Source of the DNA: Actomonas aquatica
GTDB lineage: Bacteria; Verrucomicrobiota; Verrucomicrobiia; Opitutales; Opitutaceae
Length of the DNA: 64,000 nucleotides
Direction: 5' to 3'
Assembly: GCF_019679435.2 (NCBI RefSeq)
Contig: NZ_CP139781.1
Location: 5,142,001-5,206,000, forward strand
Of this stretch, positions 24,643 to 33,183 are shown piece by piece (positions within the stretch are counted from its first letter, which is position 1; the number at the start of each line of letters is the position of its first letter). The notes below the pieces were generated by a model. It worked only from the letters and a program-made list of their open reading frames with translations. It was not told the origin of the DNA and did no database searches. A program made the position numbers and the translations under genes.

Positions 24643-26385
24643 CTAAAGGGGTAGGGCGATGAGGAAGTTGGCCACGATGATGCGGGGGGCGATCGCGGGG
24701 GCTTCTTCGAGGGTCACGTTGAAGAATGCGATGCGGGCGCGACGACCGTCGGCGAAGGTGAAATCGAAGGTAAGGTCCTCCGGTTTATACGGACTCTGGC
24801 TCAGGTTGGCGGCATCGCGGATTTGGGTCGCGGTGAGCACGGCCGTGGCACCGTCGGGGGAGCGCAGTTGCAGCAGCTCGCCGGTGTTGGTGAGCACCCA
24901 GCCCAAGTGGCGGAGCATGAGGTGGCCCTTTTGCTCCCAGGCCCTGACTTCAACCACTTCGGCGGGAAAGGGCACGCGCAGGCGGTTGGATGACTGGGTC
25001 GCGAGGTAAACCTGACTCGCGGTGCGGGCGTTGAAGGGGCGTAGGGCGAGATCGGATATGAGATCGTGGATGTTGCCGTGATCGGCACGAAGCGATGCAG
25101 GCACTTCAGCGAAGCCGTGGCGGCTGTTGAGATAGCGCAGGGTGTCCGACAGAGAATCGGCTTGAGCGAGGGTTTCTTCGGAGGCTCCGATTGCTGTAAA
25201 GGCGTGCAGGTTGCCGTCGGCGTCGCGGAGGTTGAGGGCGGCGACCAGGGTTTCGGCGCGGGCGGTTTGGGAGCGGAGGCTCCAGGCGGTGGCGCCCCAG
25301 GGGCCAAAGGAGGCGATGAGGCAGAGGACGAGCAGCGAGGCCGGGATGAGGCGCAGGTCGCGATGGGGTTGTTTGGTGCGTATCAGGCAAACCACGACAA
25401 GCCAGCCGGTGAGCAAGACGACGTAGTAGCGGGATTCGGTGACGCCGTAGTCGGCGATGCGCACGGCGATGGAGAGCGCGAGCAGCCCGGTGAGGGGCAG
25501 CGTGAGGGCGAAGAAACCGCGGGTGAAATGGCGCACCCATTTGGTGGTGGCGTCGGCCGCCCAAGGGTGGAGAAGCAGGGCGCTCAGGATACCGACGACG
25601 GTCAGGATGAGCACTGGCAGGCCGACCCAGCCGTTGGGAAGCTCTCCGACGACGGCGATCTTGCCGGCGTAGAGGTAGAGGATGACGAGGTAGAGCGCGG
25701 TGAGCGGGACGAGCGCAAACTGGACGAAGCGGCGCAGACCGGTGGAGGCGCTGAACGGTTGGGCGGCGGCCACGCGGGGCAGACCGCCAAGGGTGAAGAG
25801 CGGATGGACGAGGCCCGCCATGAAGAACCAGAGCTGGCCGTAGCGCTCGTCATCGATGTCGAGCTCGAGCAGGCGATCGACGCTGAGCAGGGCGAGGGCG
25901 AGTCCGCCGAAGAGCACGCCGGCGTAGAGGGCGCCGAGGAGGAAGCGCAGGAAGAGGCGCACTTGGAACGCCCAGTAGGCGTCGTCACCGGGGCGGCGCA
26001 GGAAGGGCAGGACGGCGACGCTGAAGTGGCTGGCGAGCGAGAGCGTGGTGAGGCGGAAAGCTTCGGTGGCCGGGATCGGATCGGGCAGGGTGACCAGCCG
26101 CACGGTGCAGGCGGCGGAGATCAGCAGGCCGAGGCCGGGTAGGAAACGAAACCAGCGGTTGGGGTGATCCTCGACCGCGAGGGTGACGGCGACGGTGAAA
26201 GGCAGGCCGAGCAGGCAGCCGAACATGGCGCGCCAGAGGTAATCCGCGTCGAAGCGAAAGGCGTCCTCCAGCGCGAGCCACGCGCAGAGGGTGGCGGCGA
26301 CGCTGAGGAAAACGCTGGCGGGGAAACGGCGGGCGACCGCAACCGCGGTTGTCGTGGCGGAGCGGATACGGTCGGCGAGGCGCAT
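24643..26385 (-). CDS. DUF4153 polytopic membrane protein
   Basis: The 580-residue protein has about 11 membrane helices in residues 20-385, for example VFLSVAATLCAWLALED, FTVAVTLAVED and SLLVLCLIASFGPW. The segment WFFMAGLVHPLFTLGGLP and the C-terminal soluble part are as in DUF4153 proteins. The last ~190 residues are non-membrane and periplasmic or cytoplasmic, ending in a hydrophobic strand. Function is unknown for the family. It is the downstream gene after the ACT-domain protein, separated by 15 bp, so co-transcription is likely. Confidence 0.82.
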   Translation of the reverse strand: MRLADRIRSATTTAVAVARRFPASVFLSVAATLCAWLALEDAFRFDADYLWRAMFGCLLGLPFTVAVTLAVEDHPNRWFRFLPGLGLLISAACTVRLVTLPDPIPATEAFRLTTLSLASHFSVAVLPFLRRPGDDAYWAFQVRLFLRFLLGALYAGVLFGGLALALLSVDRLLELDIDDERYGQLWFFMAGLVHPLFTLGGLPRVAAAQPFSASTGLRRFVQFALVPLTALYLVILYLYAGKIAVVGELPNGWVGLPVLILTVVGILSALLLHPWAADATTKWVRHFTRGFFALTLPLTGLLALSIAVRIADYGVTESRYYVVLLTGWLVVVCLIRTKQPHRDLRLIPASLLVLCLIASFGPWGATAWSLRSQTARAETLVAALNLRDADGNLHAFTAIGASEETLAQADSLSDTLRYLNSRHGFAEVPASLRADHGNIHDLISDLALRPFNARTASQVYLATQSSNRLRVPFPAEVVEVRAWEQKGHLMLRHLGWVLTNTGELLQLRSPDGATAVLTATQIRDAANLSQSPYKPEDLTFDFTFADGRRARIAFFNVTLEEAPAIAPRIIVANFLIALPL

Positions 26386-26400
26386 GGTGCGGCGGCGGGG

Positions 26401-26934
26401 TTATTCGGCGGCCGTTTCGGGGGCGAGCTGGATGTCGACCAGCAGGTCGTTGGCGATCTTTTCGAGATCGTCGCCGAGGGTGTCGAGCGAGACGGACTCG
26501 GGCACAAAGACGGTGGCGTTGGCTTTGAACAGGGTGCCGCCACCGAGCGGGGCGGCGGTGCGCTCGCTCTCGAGTTCCTCGACGTTGAGCCCGTGTTTGG
26601 CGAAGACGCCGGTGATCTCGCGGAGCAGACCGGGGCGGTCCTGACCGACGAGGTCGACCATGGCGAGGGAGCCGGTGGGGGCGGCGGTCACGGCGTCGTC
26701 GGCTTGGATGAGGATCTGCAGGCCGGCCTCGCTGAGGGCGGCGACGGCGGTGCGCAGGGCATCGGCTTTATCGGCTTCGATTTCCACGCGCATGAGGCCG
26801 GCGAACTGGCCGCCGAGGTGGCACATGCGGCTTTCGAGCCAGTTGCCGCCCTGACCGGCGATGGTGCGGGCGAGCGAATCGACGAGGCCGGTGCGGTCGG
26901 CACCGATGACGGTCATGACGAGGGTCGTGAGCAT
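26401..26934 (-). CDS. Double ACT-domain protein, GcvR-like
   Basis: The 177-residue protein consists of two ACT domains. The first starts LVMTVIGADRTGLVDSLART and contains GGNWLESRMCHLGGQFAGLM, the hallmark of the GcvR-type regulators. The second starts AMVDLVGQDRPGLLREITGV and contains GLNVEELESERTAAP. GcvR antagonises activation of the glycine-cleavage operon; here neither gcvA nor gcv genes are nearby, so the role is unproven. The ATG at 26932-26934 is preferred to an upstream start because the domain begins there directly. Confidence 0.88.
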   Translation of the reverse strand: MLTTLVMTVIGADRTGLVDSLARTIAGQGGNWLESRMCHLGGQFAGLMRVEIEADKADALRTAVAALSEAGLQILIQADDAVTAAPTGSLAMVDLVGQDRPGLLREITGVFAKHGLNVEELESERTAAPLGGGTLFKANATVFVPESVSLDTLGDDLEKIANDLLVDIQLAPETAAE

Positions 26935-26994
26935 GGCGCGCACTGTGAGCCGGTGCGGCGCGCGCGGCAAGGATCGTCGATGGGGCGGGTCGCA

Positions 26995-28599
26995 CTAAGC
27001 GACGGCGCGGAAACGGTTGGATTGGCGTTGGTTGGTGTGTTGGGCCACGACCTCGAAGAGGGCTTGGATGGGGGCCAGCTCGTCGTTGCCGAACGGGCTG
27101 TCGCGGGTGGTGGACCAGCCGACAAAGAGGATGCCTTGGAGCAATCGCTGGTGGTGGACCGGGAGGGCGAGAAAGGAGCGGGGGGCGTCGGCCCCCTTGA
27201 GCCAATCGGGCAAGTGGCGGAAGACGCGGTCGTCCTCGATGTCCTGCACGGAGAGGTTGATGAGACGCTCGTGGCAGAGGAAGAAGGCGTTGCGTTCGGA
27301 GCGACGGAAGAGGGTGCGTTCGCCGAGCCGATCGGCGAGGGGGCCCTGGCCGACCAGGATGCGGAAGGCGCGGCCGGAGGAATCGAGTCCGCAGAAGAAC
27401 AGGTCTTGGGGGCGGAGGGTTTTCCAGACGGCGTTGAGCGCGTTGGGCAAGGGGTTGGCGGTGGGGTGAGGCGCGTTTTCCAGGGCTTCGAGGGCCTGTT
27501 CGATGGCGGTGCGGCGGCGAATGGCCGGCGGGCCGTCGCGCGAGTCGAGGGGGGCGCCGCCGGGGCCGCGGGGCGAATTGATCCCGGGGGCGGCGTGAGC
27601 GTCGCCGGGTGGCAGGTAGCTGGGGGGAACCGGATCGGGGAGCTCGGGTTTGCCGCTGATGGGGGTGGCGCGGGAGCGATGGCGCAGGCGTTCGCGGCCG
27701 ACGGAACCGATGGCGGCGCTGCCGGCGGCGGCGGAGAGCAGGCCGAGTTTTTGCTCGGCTTCCTTGAGGATGTTGGGGGCGCGTTCGAGGAGAAAGGGGA
27801 AGTCGCGGCCGGCCTTTTTGATGAGGTCCTGCTGGCGTTGGCTGAAGACGGAATCAGGCAGATCGCCATCGAGGGCCATTTCGCTGAAAGTGAGGGAAAA
27901 GGTGGCGAGCTGGTGGAGGATGCGCTCCGACCACGGGAAGTCGGGACCCGGCGGAGGCTCGAATTGGCGCACCGCGTTGAGGATGGGTTTGGGGAGGTGG
28001 GCGGATTTGAGCAGCTCGTAACCGAGGGCGTAGGGGGTGAGACCAAACACGCGTTGGAAGGCGGCATCGCCTTCGCCGGCCTCGGCAGCGGCGAGCGCTT
28101 CGCGGAATTCATGGACCATGAAGGTGCCGAGGAGCAGGCGGCCGAAGTTGCGCAGGGAGGCGCAGACAAAGGCGGTCTCGGGATTCATGACCCCGGCGTG
28201 TTCGGCCATGACCTGGGCAACGATGCCGCTGGTGAGCGAGATGGACGCCATCTGGCGCTGTTCGTAGCTGGAGTTGGTGCGACCGGCGTGGTCGAGCAAC
28301 ATGAGCGACATGGCGAGCATGCGCACGCGGTTGAAACCGACGGTGTGGATGGCGTCGGTTACGGTGCTGATCTCGATATTGGTGGGGTTGTAGCCGAAGG
28401 TATTGGCGGCGGCGATGACCCGGGTGAGGATGGTGGAATCCTGGTTGATGAGATCGGCCAGCTCGTGGATGGACACGCTGCCCTCGTCTTTGCTGAGCGC
28501 ACGGATGATGCGCACGAGCTCCGGCATGGAGGCCACCTGACCCGATTTCAGGGCCGTATCGATGGTCTTGATGGTTTGGGAGGCCAGCTCTTCGCGCAC
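26995..28599 (-). CDS. HDOD-domain signalling protein
   Basis: The 534-residue protein has an N-terminal HDOD domain (residues ~20-215): MPELVRIIRALSKDEGSVSI, ELADLINQDSTILTRVIAAA, AIHTVGFNRVRMLAMSLMLL. HDOD proteins look like HD phosphohydrolases that lost most catalytic residues and act in stress and signalling. A Pro/Arg-rich linker (~300-365) leads to a C-terminal GAF-like domain (~375-525). The start is GTG at 28597-28599. On the minus strand TATAAC ends only 5 bp before it, so the message could be leaderless. No partner gene points to its input. Confidence 0.85.
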   Translation of the reverse strand: MREELASQTIKTIDTALKSGQVASMPELVRIIRALSKDEGSVSIHELADLINQDSTILTRVIAAANTFGYNPTNIEISTVTDAIHTVGFNRVRMLAMSLMLLDHAGRTNSSYEQRQMASISLTSGIVAQVMAEHAGVMNPETAFVCASLRNFGRLLLGTFMVHEFREALAAAEAGEGDAAFQRVFGLTPYALGYELLKSAHLPKPILNAVRQFEPPPGPDFPWSERILHQLATFSLTFSEMALDGDLPDSVFSQRQQDLIKKAGRDFPFLLERAPNILKEAEQKLGLLSAAAGSAAIGSVGRERLRHRSRATPISGKPELPDPVPPSYLPPGDAHAAPGINSPRGPGGAPLDSRDGPPAIRRRTAIEQALEALENAPHPTANPLPNALNAVWKTLRPQDLFFCGLDSSGRAFRILVGQGPLADRLGERTLFRRSERNAFFLCHERLINLSVQDIEDDRVFRHLPDWLKGADAPRSFLALPVHHQRLLQGILFVGWSTTRDSPFGNDELAPIQALFEVVAQHTNQRQSNRFRAVA

Positions 28600-28662
28600 C
28601 CGTAGTTATACGGATCCGAGCTGAGGAGCTTTAGGTGCTTATGCGGCTAAATACCGGCGCTG

Positions 28663-29271
28663 CTAGGTGCGGTCGGTGGGGCGGTTCCAGTTGGTAAAGG
28701 GCGTGGTGTCGGCGAAGGGGACGGTGGTCACGGTGTTCGCCAGCGGTGCGGAGCTGAGGAGGCGTTGCAGGCCGAGGCGGCCGGCGGCGAGGGCGTCGGC
28801 AAAGGCGGGGGCGTGAGCGCGGGCGTAGAGGGCGACGAGGGGCTGCAGGCCGGCGGGGGAGCGGGCGACAACGCTGGTGTCCGGGGAGGGGGCGATGGCC
28901 ACCAGCGCCTGCAAGGTGGGCGCGTCGAGGTAGGGGGTATCGACGGGCAGGACGAGCACGTGGCTGACGGCGGGGGGCTGGTCGGTGAGCAGCGGCGCGA
29001 GCGCGCCGAGCGGGCCGGCGGTGCCGTCGTCGTCGTGGCGAGTCACGGCGGCGGGCAGGGGGGGCAGGGACTGGTCGGTGCGGGCGGCGGCGGTGAGGGC
29101 GACGGGCGGGGGAGAGAGCGCGGCCAGGGTGGAGAGTTGGTGCAGGACCAGGGGCAGGTTGCTGGAGGGGTGTGGCAGGTGGGCCTTGTCGGCGCCCATG
29201 CGGACGGAGTGACCCCCGCAGAGCACAGCGGCGGCGTAGGCGAAGGGCGCGGTCGACGGCGGCGGGGTCAC
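28663..29271 (-). CDS. mobA: Molybdenum cofactor guanylyltransferase
   Basis: The 202-residue protein opens with the nucleotidyltransferase signature AAVLCGGHSVRMGADKAHL and has LVLPVDTPYLDAPTL, the Mg-binding Asp strand, as in MobA. It joins GMP from GTP to molybdopterin to make the MGD cofactor needed by DMSO-reductase-type enzymes. That matches the YdeP-type oxidoreductase and FdhD encoded upstream. The GTG start (29269-29271) overlaps the MarC stop as GTGA, so it is translationally coupled. The 19-kDa size is normal. Confidence 0.93.
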   Translation of the reverse strand: MTPPPSTAPFAYAAAVLCGGHSVRMGADKAHLPHPSSNLPLVLHQLSTLAALSPPPVALTAAARTDQSLPPLPAAVTRHDDDGTAGPLGALAPLLTDQPPAVSHVLVLPVDTPYLDAPTLQALVAIAPSPDTSVVARSPAGLQPLVALYARAHAPAFADALAAGRLGLQRLLSSAPLANTVTTVPFADTTPFTNWNRPTDRT

Positions 29272-29897
29272 GAGGAGAGGTCCAGCCAGCCGTCGATGAC
29301 GAGTTGCACACCGATGCAGAGCAGGAGGAAACCCATGATTTTGGTGAGGGCGTTGGCGCCGATGACACCGAGCTTGGCCATGAGGGCGTCGGATTCGCGG
29401 AGGAGGAGCCAGCAGGCGGTGCCGACGGCGACGATGCCGCCGATGACGACCCCGTGGTGGAAGAGACCCTGACCTTGCACGCGCGAGCTGAGGGTCATGG
29501 CGGCGGCGATGGCGCCGGGGCCGGCGAGCAGTGGCATGGCGAGAGGCGAGAAGGCGATGTCGGCTTTGTTGGAGGCTTCGTCGTGCTCGGCGGCGGAGTG
29601 GGTGTGCTCGGGCTGCGGGTTGAGTTGGTTGAAGCCGTAGCGGGTGATGACGAGTCCGCCGGCGATGCGAATGCCGGCGATGCTGATGCCGAAGAAGGAA
29701 ATGATGGCGTTACCGGCGAGGAAGAAGGTCACGAGGATGGCGATCATGTAGATCGCGCCGCGACGGGCGAAGGCGTGGCGCTCGGCGCGCGTGTTCTCCT
29801 TGGTGAGCGACTGGAAGATGGCGGCGTTGCCGAAGGGGTTGGTGATGGGAAACAGGGCCGCGAGGGTGGCGACAAAAAGTTCGATGAGCGGTGGCAT
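29268..29897 (-). CDS. MarC-family integral membrane protein
   Basis: The 209-residue protein has six membrane helices and the family's repeated signatures: LFPITNPFGNAAIFQSLT near the N-terminus and FSPLAMPLLAGPGAIAAAMT in the second half. MarC (UPF0056) proteins are conserved inner-membrane proteins without an established function. A His-rich loop (PEHTHSAAEHDEAS) lies between helices 3 and 4. It is inserted between fdhD and mobA, 25 bp from the former and overlapping the latter, so it belongs to the molybdenum-enzyme transcript. Confidence 0.93.
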   Translation of the reverse strand: MPPLIELFVATLAALFPITNPFGNAAIFQSLTKENTRAERHAFARRGAIYMIAILVTFFLAGNAIISFFGISIAGIRIAGGLVITRYGFNQLNPQPEHTHSAAEHDEASNKADIAFSPLAMPLLAGPGAIAAAMTLSSRVQGQGLFHHGVVIGGIVAVGTACWLLLRESDALMAKLGVIGANALTKIMGFLLLCIGVQLVIDGWLDLSS

Positions 29898-29922
29898 GAC
29901 GCGGCGGGTGGAACGGGCACGA

Positions 29923-30741
29923 TCAGGCGAGCTGGCCGGCGTAGAGGTTGAAGCGATCGGCGCGGAGGAAGCCGATCAAGGTTTGGCCGGACTCGCGGGC
30001 GAAGTCGACGGCCAGGCTGGTGGGCGCGGAGAAACCGACCACGAGGGGAAGCGCGGCGGCGTCGGCCTTTTGCATGATCTCAAAGGCGATGCGGCCGGAG
30101 ACGAGCAGGCCGAGGGTGGCGAGGTCGGGGCGGCGGTCGAGCAGGGCGCGGCCGATCACTTTGTCGACGGCGTTGTGGCGGCCGACGTCTTCGCGTGTGG
30201 CGAGCAGGTCGCCGGTGGTGGGATCGAAGAGCGCGGCGGCATGGAGTCCGCCGGTGGCGCGGAAGGTGGACTGGGCGGCGTGGAGTCGGTCGGGGAGGGT
30301 GAGCAGGGTGGCGGGGGTTGTCGGGCGTGAAGCCCGACCCACAGGGGAGTGTGCGTTGTTGCTGCGGCGGACAGACTCGATGGTGGCTTTGCCGCAGAGA
30401 CCGCAGGAGGAGGCGGTGAAAATGTGGCGGGAGAGTTTGTCGAGATCGACGGCGGCGGGGTCACGCAGACGGACGTTAATGACGTTGCCGGGGCCCCCGT
30501 CGTTGGCGGAGCAGACGTCGAGGTCGAGCAGGTCGGCTGCGGAGCGCAGCACGCCCTCCGTGAAGAGGAAGCCGGTGGCGAGTTCCTCATCGTGCCCGGG
30601 CGTGCGCATGGTGAGCGCGATGGAACGGCCCTCCACGCGAATCTCCAGCGGCTCCTCGACGGCGAGGGTGTCGTCGTCGGTCGACGAAGCGTTGCCGTTG
30701 AAGCGCTGGACCGAGGTGGTTTGGGAGGGGCGGAGAGGCAC
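29923..30741 (-). CDS. fdhD: Formate dehydrogenase accessory sulfurtransferase FdhD
   Basis: The 272-residue protein has the FdhD active-site loop SSCGLCGKATIESV with two cysteines, the GFLFTEGVL block and the C-terminal TREDVGRHNAVDKVIG plus VSGRIAFEIMQKA. FdhD moves sulfur from IscS to the molybdenum of formate dehydrogenase-type enzymes. The GTG start at 30739-30741 is used. Between the Cys loop and the next conserved block, residues ~132-142 (SPVGRASRPTT) look like extra sequence encoded by a palindromic repeat (30317-30345) that stays in frame. The neighbouring YdeP-type enzyme is the likely client. Confidence 0.94.
   Translation of the reverse strand: MPLRPSQTTSVQRFNGNASSTDDDTLAVEEPLEIRVEGRSIALTMRTPGHDEELATGFLFTEGVLRSAADLLDLDVCSANDGGPGNVINVRLRDPAAVDLDKLSRHIFTASSCGLCGKATIESVRRSNNAHSPVGRASRPTTPATLLTLPDRLHAAQSTFRATGGLHAAALFDPTTGDLLATREDVGRHNAVDKVIGRALLDRRPDLATLGLLVSGRIAFEIMQKADAAALPLVVGFSAPTSLAVDFARESGQTLIGFLRADRFNLYAGQLA
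30317..30345. repeat. Palindrome of the GTRGGGYCGGRC family, copy B, inside fdhD
   Basis: Arms gtcgggc (30320-30326) and gcccgac (30332-30338) close a 5-nt loop. On the coding strand it reads gtgggtcgggcttcacgccc, the same pattern as copies at 8180-8203 and 55597-55633, which are intergenic. Here it is translated in frame within fdhD. Confidence 0.7.
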
Positions 30742-30748
30742 GGAGTTT

Positions 30749-30822
30749 TTTTACAGAAGGAAGCAAAGGGAGCAAAGCCACTCCGCCGTCATCTTTGTTT
30801 TCCTCGTTTCCTGCGGTGAAAA
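30749..30822. repeat. Imperfect palindromic repeat with CTTCTGTAAA end
   Basis: The left part (about 30749-30777, ttacagaaggaagcaaaggg) is an imperfect inverse of the right part (30793-30822, cctcgtttcctgcggtgaaa), matching at about 19 of 28 positions. It takes up the whole gap between the YdeP-type oxidoreductase and fdhD. No separate promoter or gene was seen in it. Confidence 0.65.
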
Positions 30823-33039
30823 CTACCGGGTCTCGAGTTGAACGTGGGCGTTGTAGTCGGGGACGCCGCCGCCGGCGTCTTTGCGGGTGCGGTCGATGAG
30901 GTGGTTGCCCTCGGGCCAGTGGACCTGGAGGTTGCCGGGCGCGATGGGGGCAAGGTGGACCTGGGCGTCGTAGCGGCCGAGCTGGTTGTGCAGGGTGACG
31001 CGATCGCCGTGCTTGAGGTGGCGAGCGGAGGCGTCGTCGGCGTTCATCAGGACGGCGTCGCGGGGGGCGCCGTTGAGCGGGTCGACCTCGGCGTAGATGA
31101 GGGTGTTGAACTGTTTGCCGCGGCGGGTGCTGACGTGGAAGACATCGGCCGGACGTTCGCCGGTGGGCGGCAGGGCGACGGTGGCGAGTTGGGCTCGGCC
31201 GTCGGGGGTCGGGCAGATGCCGTCGGCGCAGAGGTGGGGGCCGCCGTATTGGAAGGCGTCGCCGGATTTATTCAGATTTTGGATACCGTCGTAGAAGGGC
31301 ACCACCTGGGCGATTTCCTCGCGGATGGCCTGACCGGAGTCGCAGCCGAAGCGGCCCTCCGGATCGGGGCGGGCGGCGAGGGCGATGTCGCGGAGGATGC
31401 GCCACTCGGCGCGGGCTTCGCCGACTTCGCGGGGGATTTCCGGCGTGAACATGACGCGGCGCTCGGTGGAGGTTTCGGTGCCACCGTCCTCCTGTTCGTA
31501 GCGGGTCTGGGCGGGGAGGAGGATGACCTCGTCGGCCGGTTCGAGCAGCATCTGGTCGGTGACGATGATGTCCTGATGGATGCGCAGGGGAACGCGTTCG
31601 AGGGCTTCGGCGACGTAGGCGGGGTCGGGCAGGGTGCGCAGGAAGTTGCCGCCGACGAGGTGGAAAACATCGAGTTCGCCGCGGTGGGAGGCCTCGACCA
31701 TTTCGGTGGCGGCGAGGCCGGGCTCGCTGGGGATGTCGAAGCCATATTGGGCGGCGAGATTGGCGGCGTTCTCGGCGTTGACGGCGAGGCCGCCGGGGAA
31801 GGCGGTGGCGTAGGCGCCCATCTCGGCGCCGCCCTGCACGGAGGAGTGGCCGCGGATGGGCATGACGCCGCATTTGTCGCGGCCGAGCCAGCCGCGGGCG
31901 AGGGCGGTGTTGAGGACCATGCGCACGCCGTCGGCGCCCCACGGGTGTTGGGTGATGCCCATGGACCAGATGAAGACACCGTTGCGGGCGTGGCCGATGA
32001 GTTCGGCGAAAGCGATCATGCGACCGGTGGGCAGGCCGGCGGCTTTTTCGAGCACGTCCCAGGACAGCTCGCGGGCGCGAGCGACGAGGTCATCCCACCC
32101 GGTGGTGTGCTCGGCGAGGAAGGTGGTGTCGGTGAGGCCGGCGGCATCGAGGTGTTTGATGACGCCGTAGAGGAAGGCGATGTCGCCGCCTTGGGAGACG
32201 GCATACCAGTCGTCGATGAGGTCGGAGCCGAAGAGGGCGCTGTCGAGGTTGGACGGCACCCAGTAGCGCTGCATGCCGGGCTCGAGGTAGGGGTTGACGA
32301 TGATGACCTTGGTGCCCTGCTTGCGGGCCAGGTGTAGGTATTTGGTGGATACCGGTTGGTCGTTGGCGGGGTTGGAGCCGAAGAAAACGATGACGTCGGT
32401 GCCGAACCAATCGGAATAGCCGCAAGTGGAGGCAGCGACGCCGAGGGTTTGTTTCATGGCGGCGGAGGACGGCGAGTGGCAGAGGCGGGCGGCGTTGTCG
32501 ACGTGGTTGGTGCCGAGCCAGCGGGCGGCCTTTTGGGCGAGGTAGTAGATCTCGTTGGTGACGCCGCGGGAAGTGACGAAGAAGGCGAGGCGGTCGGGGG
32601 TAGTGGCGCGGATCTTGTGGCCGATGGAGGCGAGGGCGTCGTCCCAGGAAATGCGGGTGAAGCCGGGTTCACCGCGGCGGCGGCGCATCGGGTAGGCGAG
32701 GCGGCCGAGGGCGCGCAGGTCGCGGTTGTCGGTGGAGAGCTTGGAAATGTCGGCGAGGGCGTCGGGCGCCATGGCCGGCTGGGTGTTGAGGCGCAGCAGG
32801 TTGAGGCGCGTCATGCACAGGTGGGTGCCCTTGATGGTCCAGTCATGGAGACCGGCGACGCCGAGGGCGCAGCCATCACAGACGCCGCGGGAGATGATTT
32901 TCCACGCGTAGGGCAGGTTGTCGCGGTTGGCCCAGACGACCTTCAGCATGTCGCGGAAGTGTTTGGGTTTGGTGTGACCGAGGCCGAAAGGGGACAGACG
33001 GGCCAGGCGTTGCAGCAAGGTAGGCCGGGGGCAGGACAT
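30823..33039 (-). CDS. FdhF/YdeP-family molybdopterin oxidoreductase
   Basis: The 738-residue protein has the DMSO-reductase fold of the YdeP branch: SRGVCDGCALGVAGLHDWTI, HLCMTRLNLLRLNT, the catalytic-region LCHSPSSAAMKQTLG, WGADGVRMVLNT, GGNFLRTLPD, and a C-terminal dinucleotide-binding domain with VSTRRGKQFNTLIYAEVDPL. YdeP proteins are linked to formate dehydrogenase-type chemistry and acid stress, with the true substrate uncertain. The start is the ATG at 33037-33039; the frame upstream is made from repeat-like sequence. It has no Tat signal, so it is cytoplasmic. FdhD and MobA encoded downstream would mature its cofactor. Confidence 0.92.
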   Translation of the reverse strand: MSCPRPTLLQRLARLSPFGLGHTKPKHFRDMLKVVWANRDNLPYAWKIISRGVCDGCALGVAGLHDWTIKGTHLCMTRLNLLRLNTQPAMAPDALADISKLSTDNRDLRALGRLAYPMRRRRGEPGFTRISWDDALASIGHKIRATTPDRLAFFVTSRGVTNEIYYLAQKAARWLGTNHVDNAARLCHSPSSAAMKQTLGVAASTCGYSDWFGTDVIVFFGSNPANDQPVSTKYLHLARKQGTKVIIVNPYLEPGMQRYWVPSNLDSALFGSDLIDDWYAVSQGGDIAFLYGVIKHLDAAGLTDTTFLAEHTTGWDDLVARARELSWDVLEKAAGLPTGRMIAFAELIGHARNGVFIWSMGITQHPWGADGVRMVLNTALARGWLGRDKCGVMPIRGHSSVQGGAEMGAYATAFPGGLAVNAENAANLAAQYGFDIPSEPGLAATEMVEASHRGELDVFHLVGGNFLRTLPDPAYVAEALERVPLRIHQDIIVTDQMLLEPADEVILLPAQTRYEQEDGGTETSTERRVMFTPEIPREVGEARAEWRILRDIALAARPDPEGRFGCDSGQAIREEIAQVVPFYDGIQNLNKSGDAFQYGGPHLCADGICPTPDGRAQLATVALPPTGERPADVFHVSTRRGKQFNTLIYAEVDPLNGAPRDAVLMNADDASARHLKHGDRVTLHNQLGRYDAQVHLAPIAPGNLQVHWPEGNHLIDRTRKDAGGGVPDYNAHVQLETR

Positions 33040-33057
33040 GGGAAGGCGGAGGAAAGT

Positions 33058-33088
33058 CTGAAATCGGGAAAGCTGAAATGCGGAAAAG
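33058..33088. repeat. Short direct repeat, CTGAAATCGGGAAAG type
   Basis: Two near-identical units, ctgaaatcgggaaag (33058-33072) and ctgaaatgcggaaaag (33073-33088), stand in tandem just upstream of the YdeP-type gene. They give an open frame with a repetitive FSAFQLSRFQTF-like product, which I treat as non-coding. Confidence 0.55.
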
Positions 33089-33123
33089 GTGAACAGTTGA
33101 TTCGCGGTTGGCCGGAAACGCAA

Positions 33124-33155
33124 ACCGCCGCGCGGCGGGAAGGCCGGGCGGCGGT
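33124..33155 (-). terminator. Possible terminator after the cytidylate kinase-like gene
   Basis: Arms accgccgc and gcggcggt pair over 8 bp about 29 bp after the stop of the gene at 33184-33897. On the minus strand only a short TTT follows, so termination would be weak or Rho-aided. Confidence 0.45.
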
Positions 33156-33183
33156 GTTGGGGAAACGCGAACGCAGGGGGCGA

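Noticed and set aside
33040-33123. Extension of the YdeP-type oxidoreductase upstream of its ATG
   Set aside because: The codons come from the CTGAAATCGGGAAAG repeat, and the family N-terminus starts at 33039.
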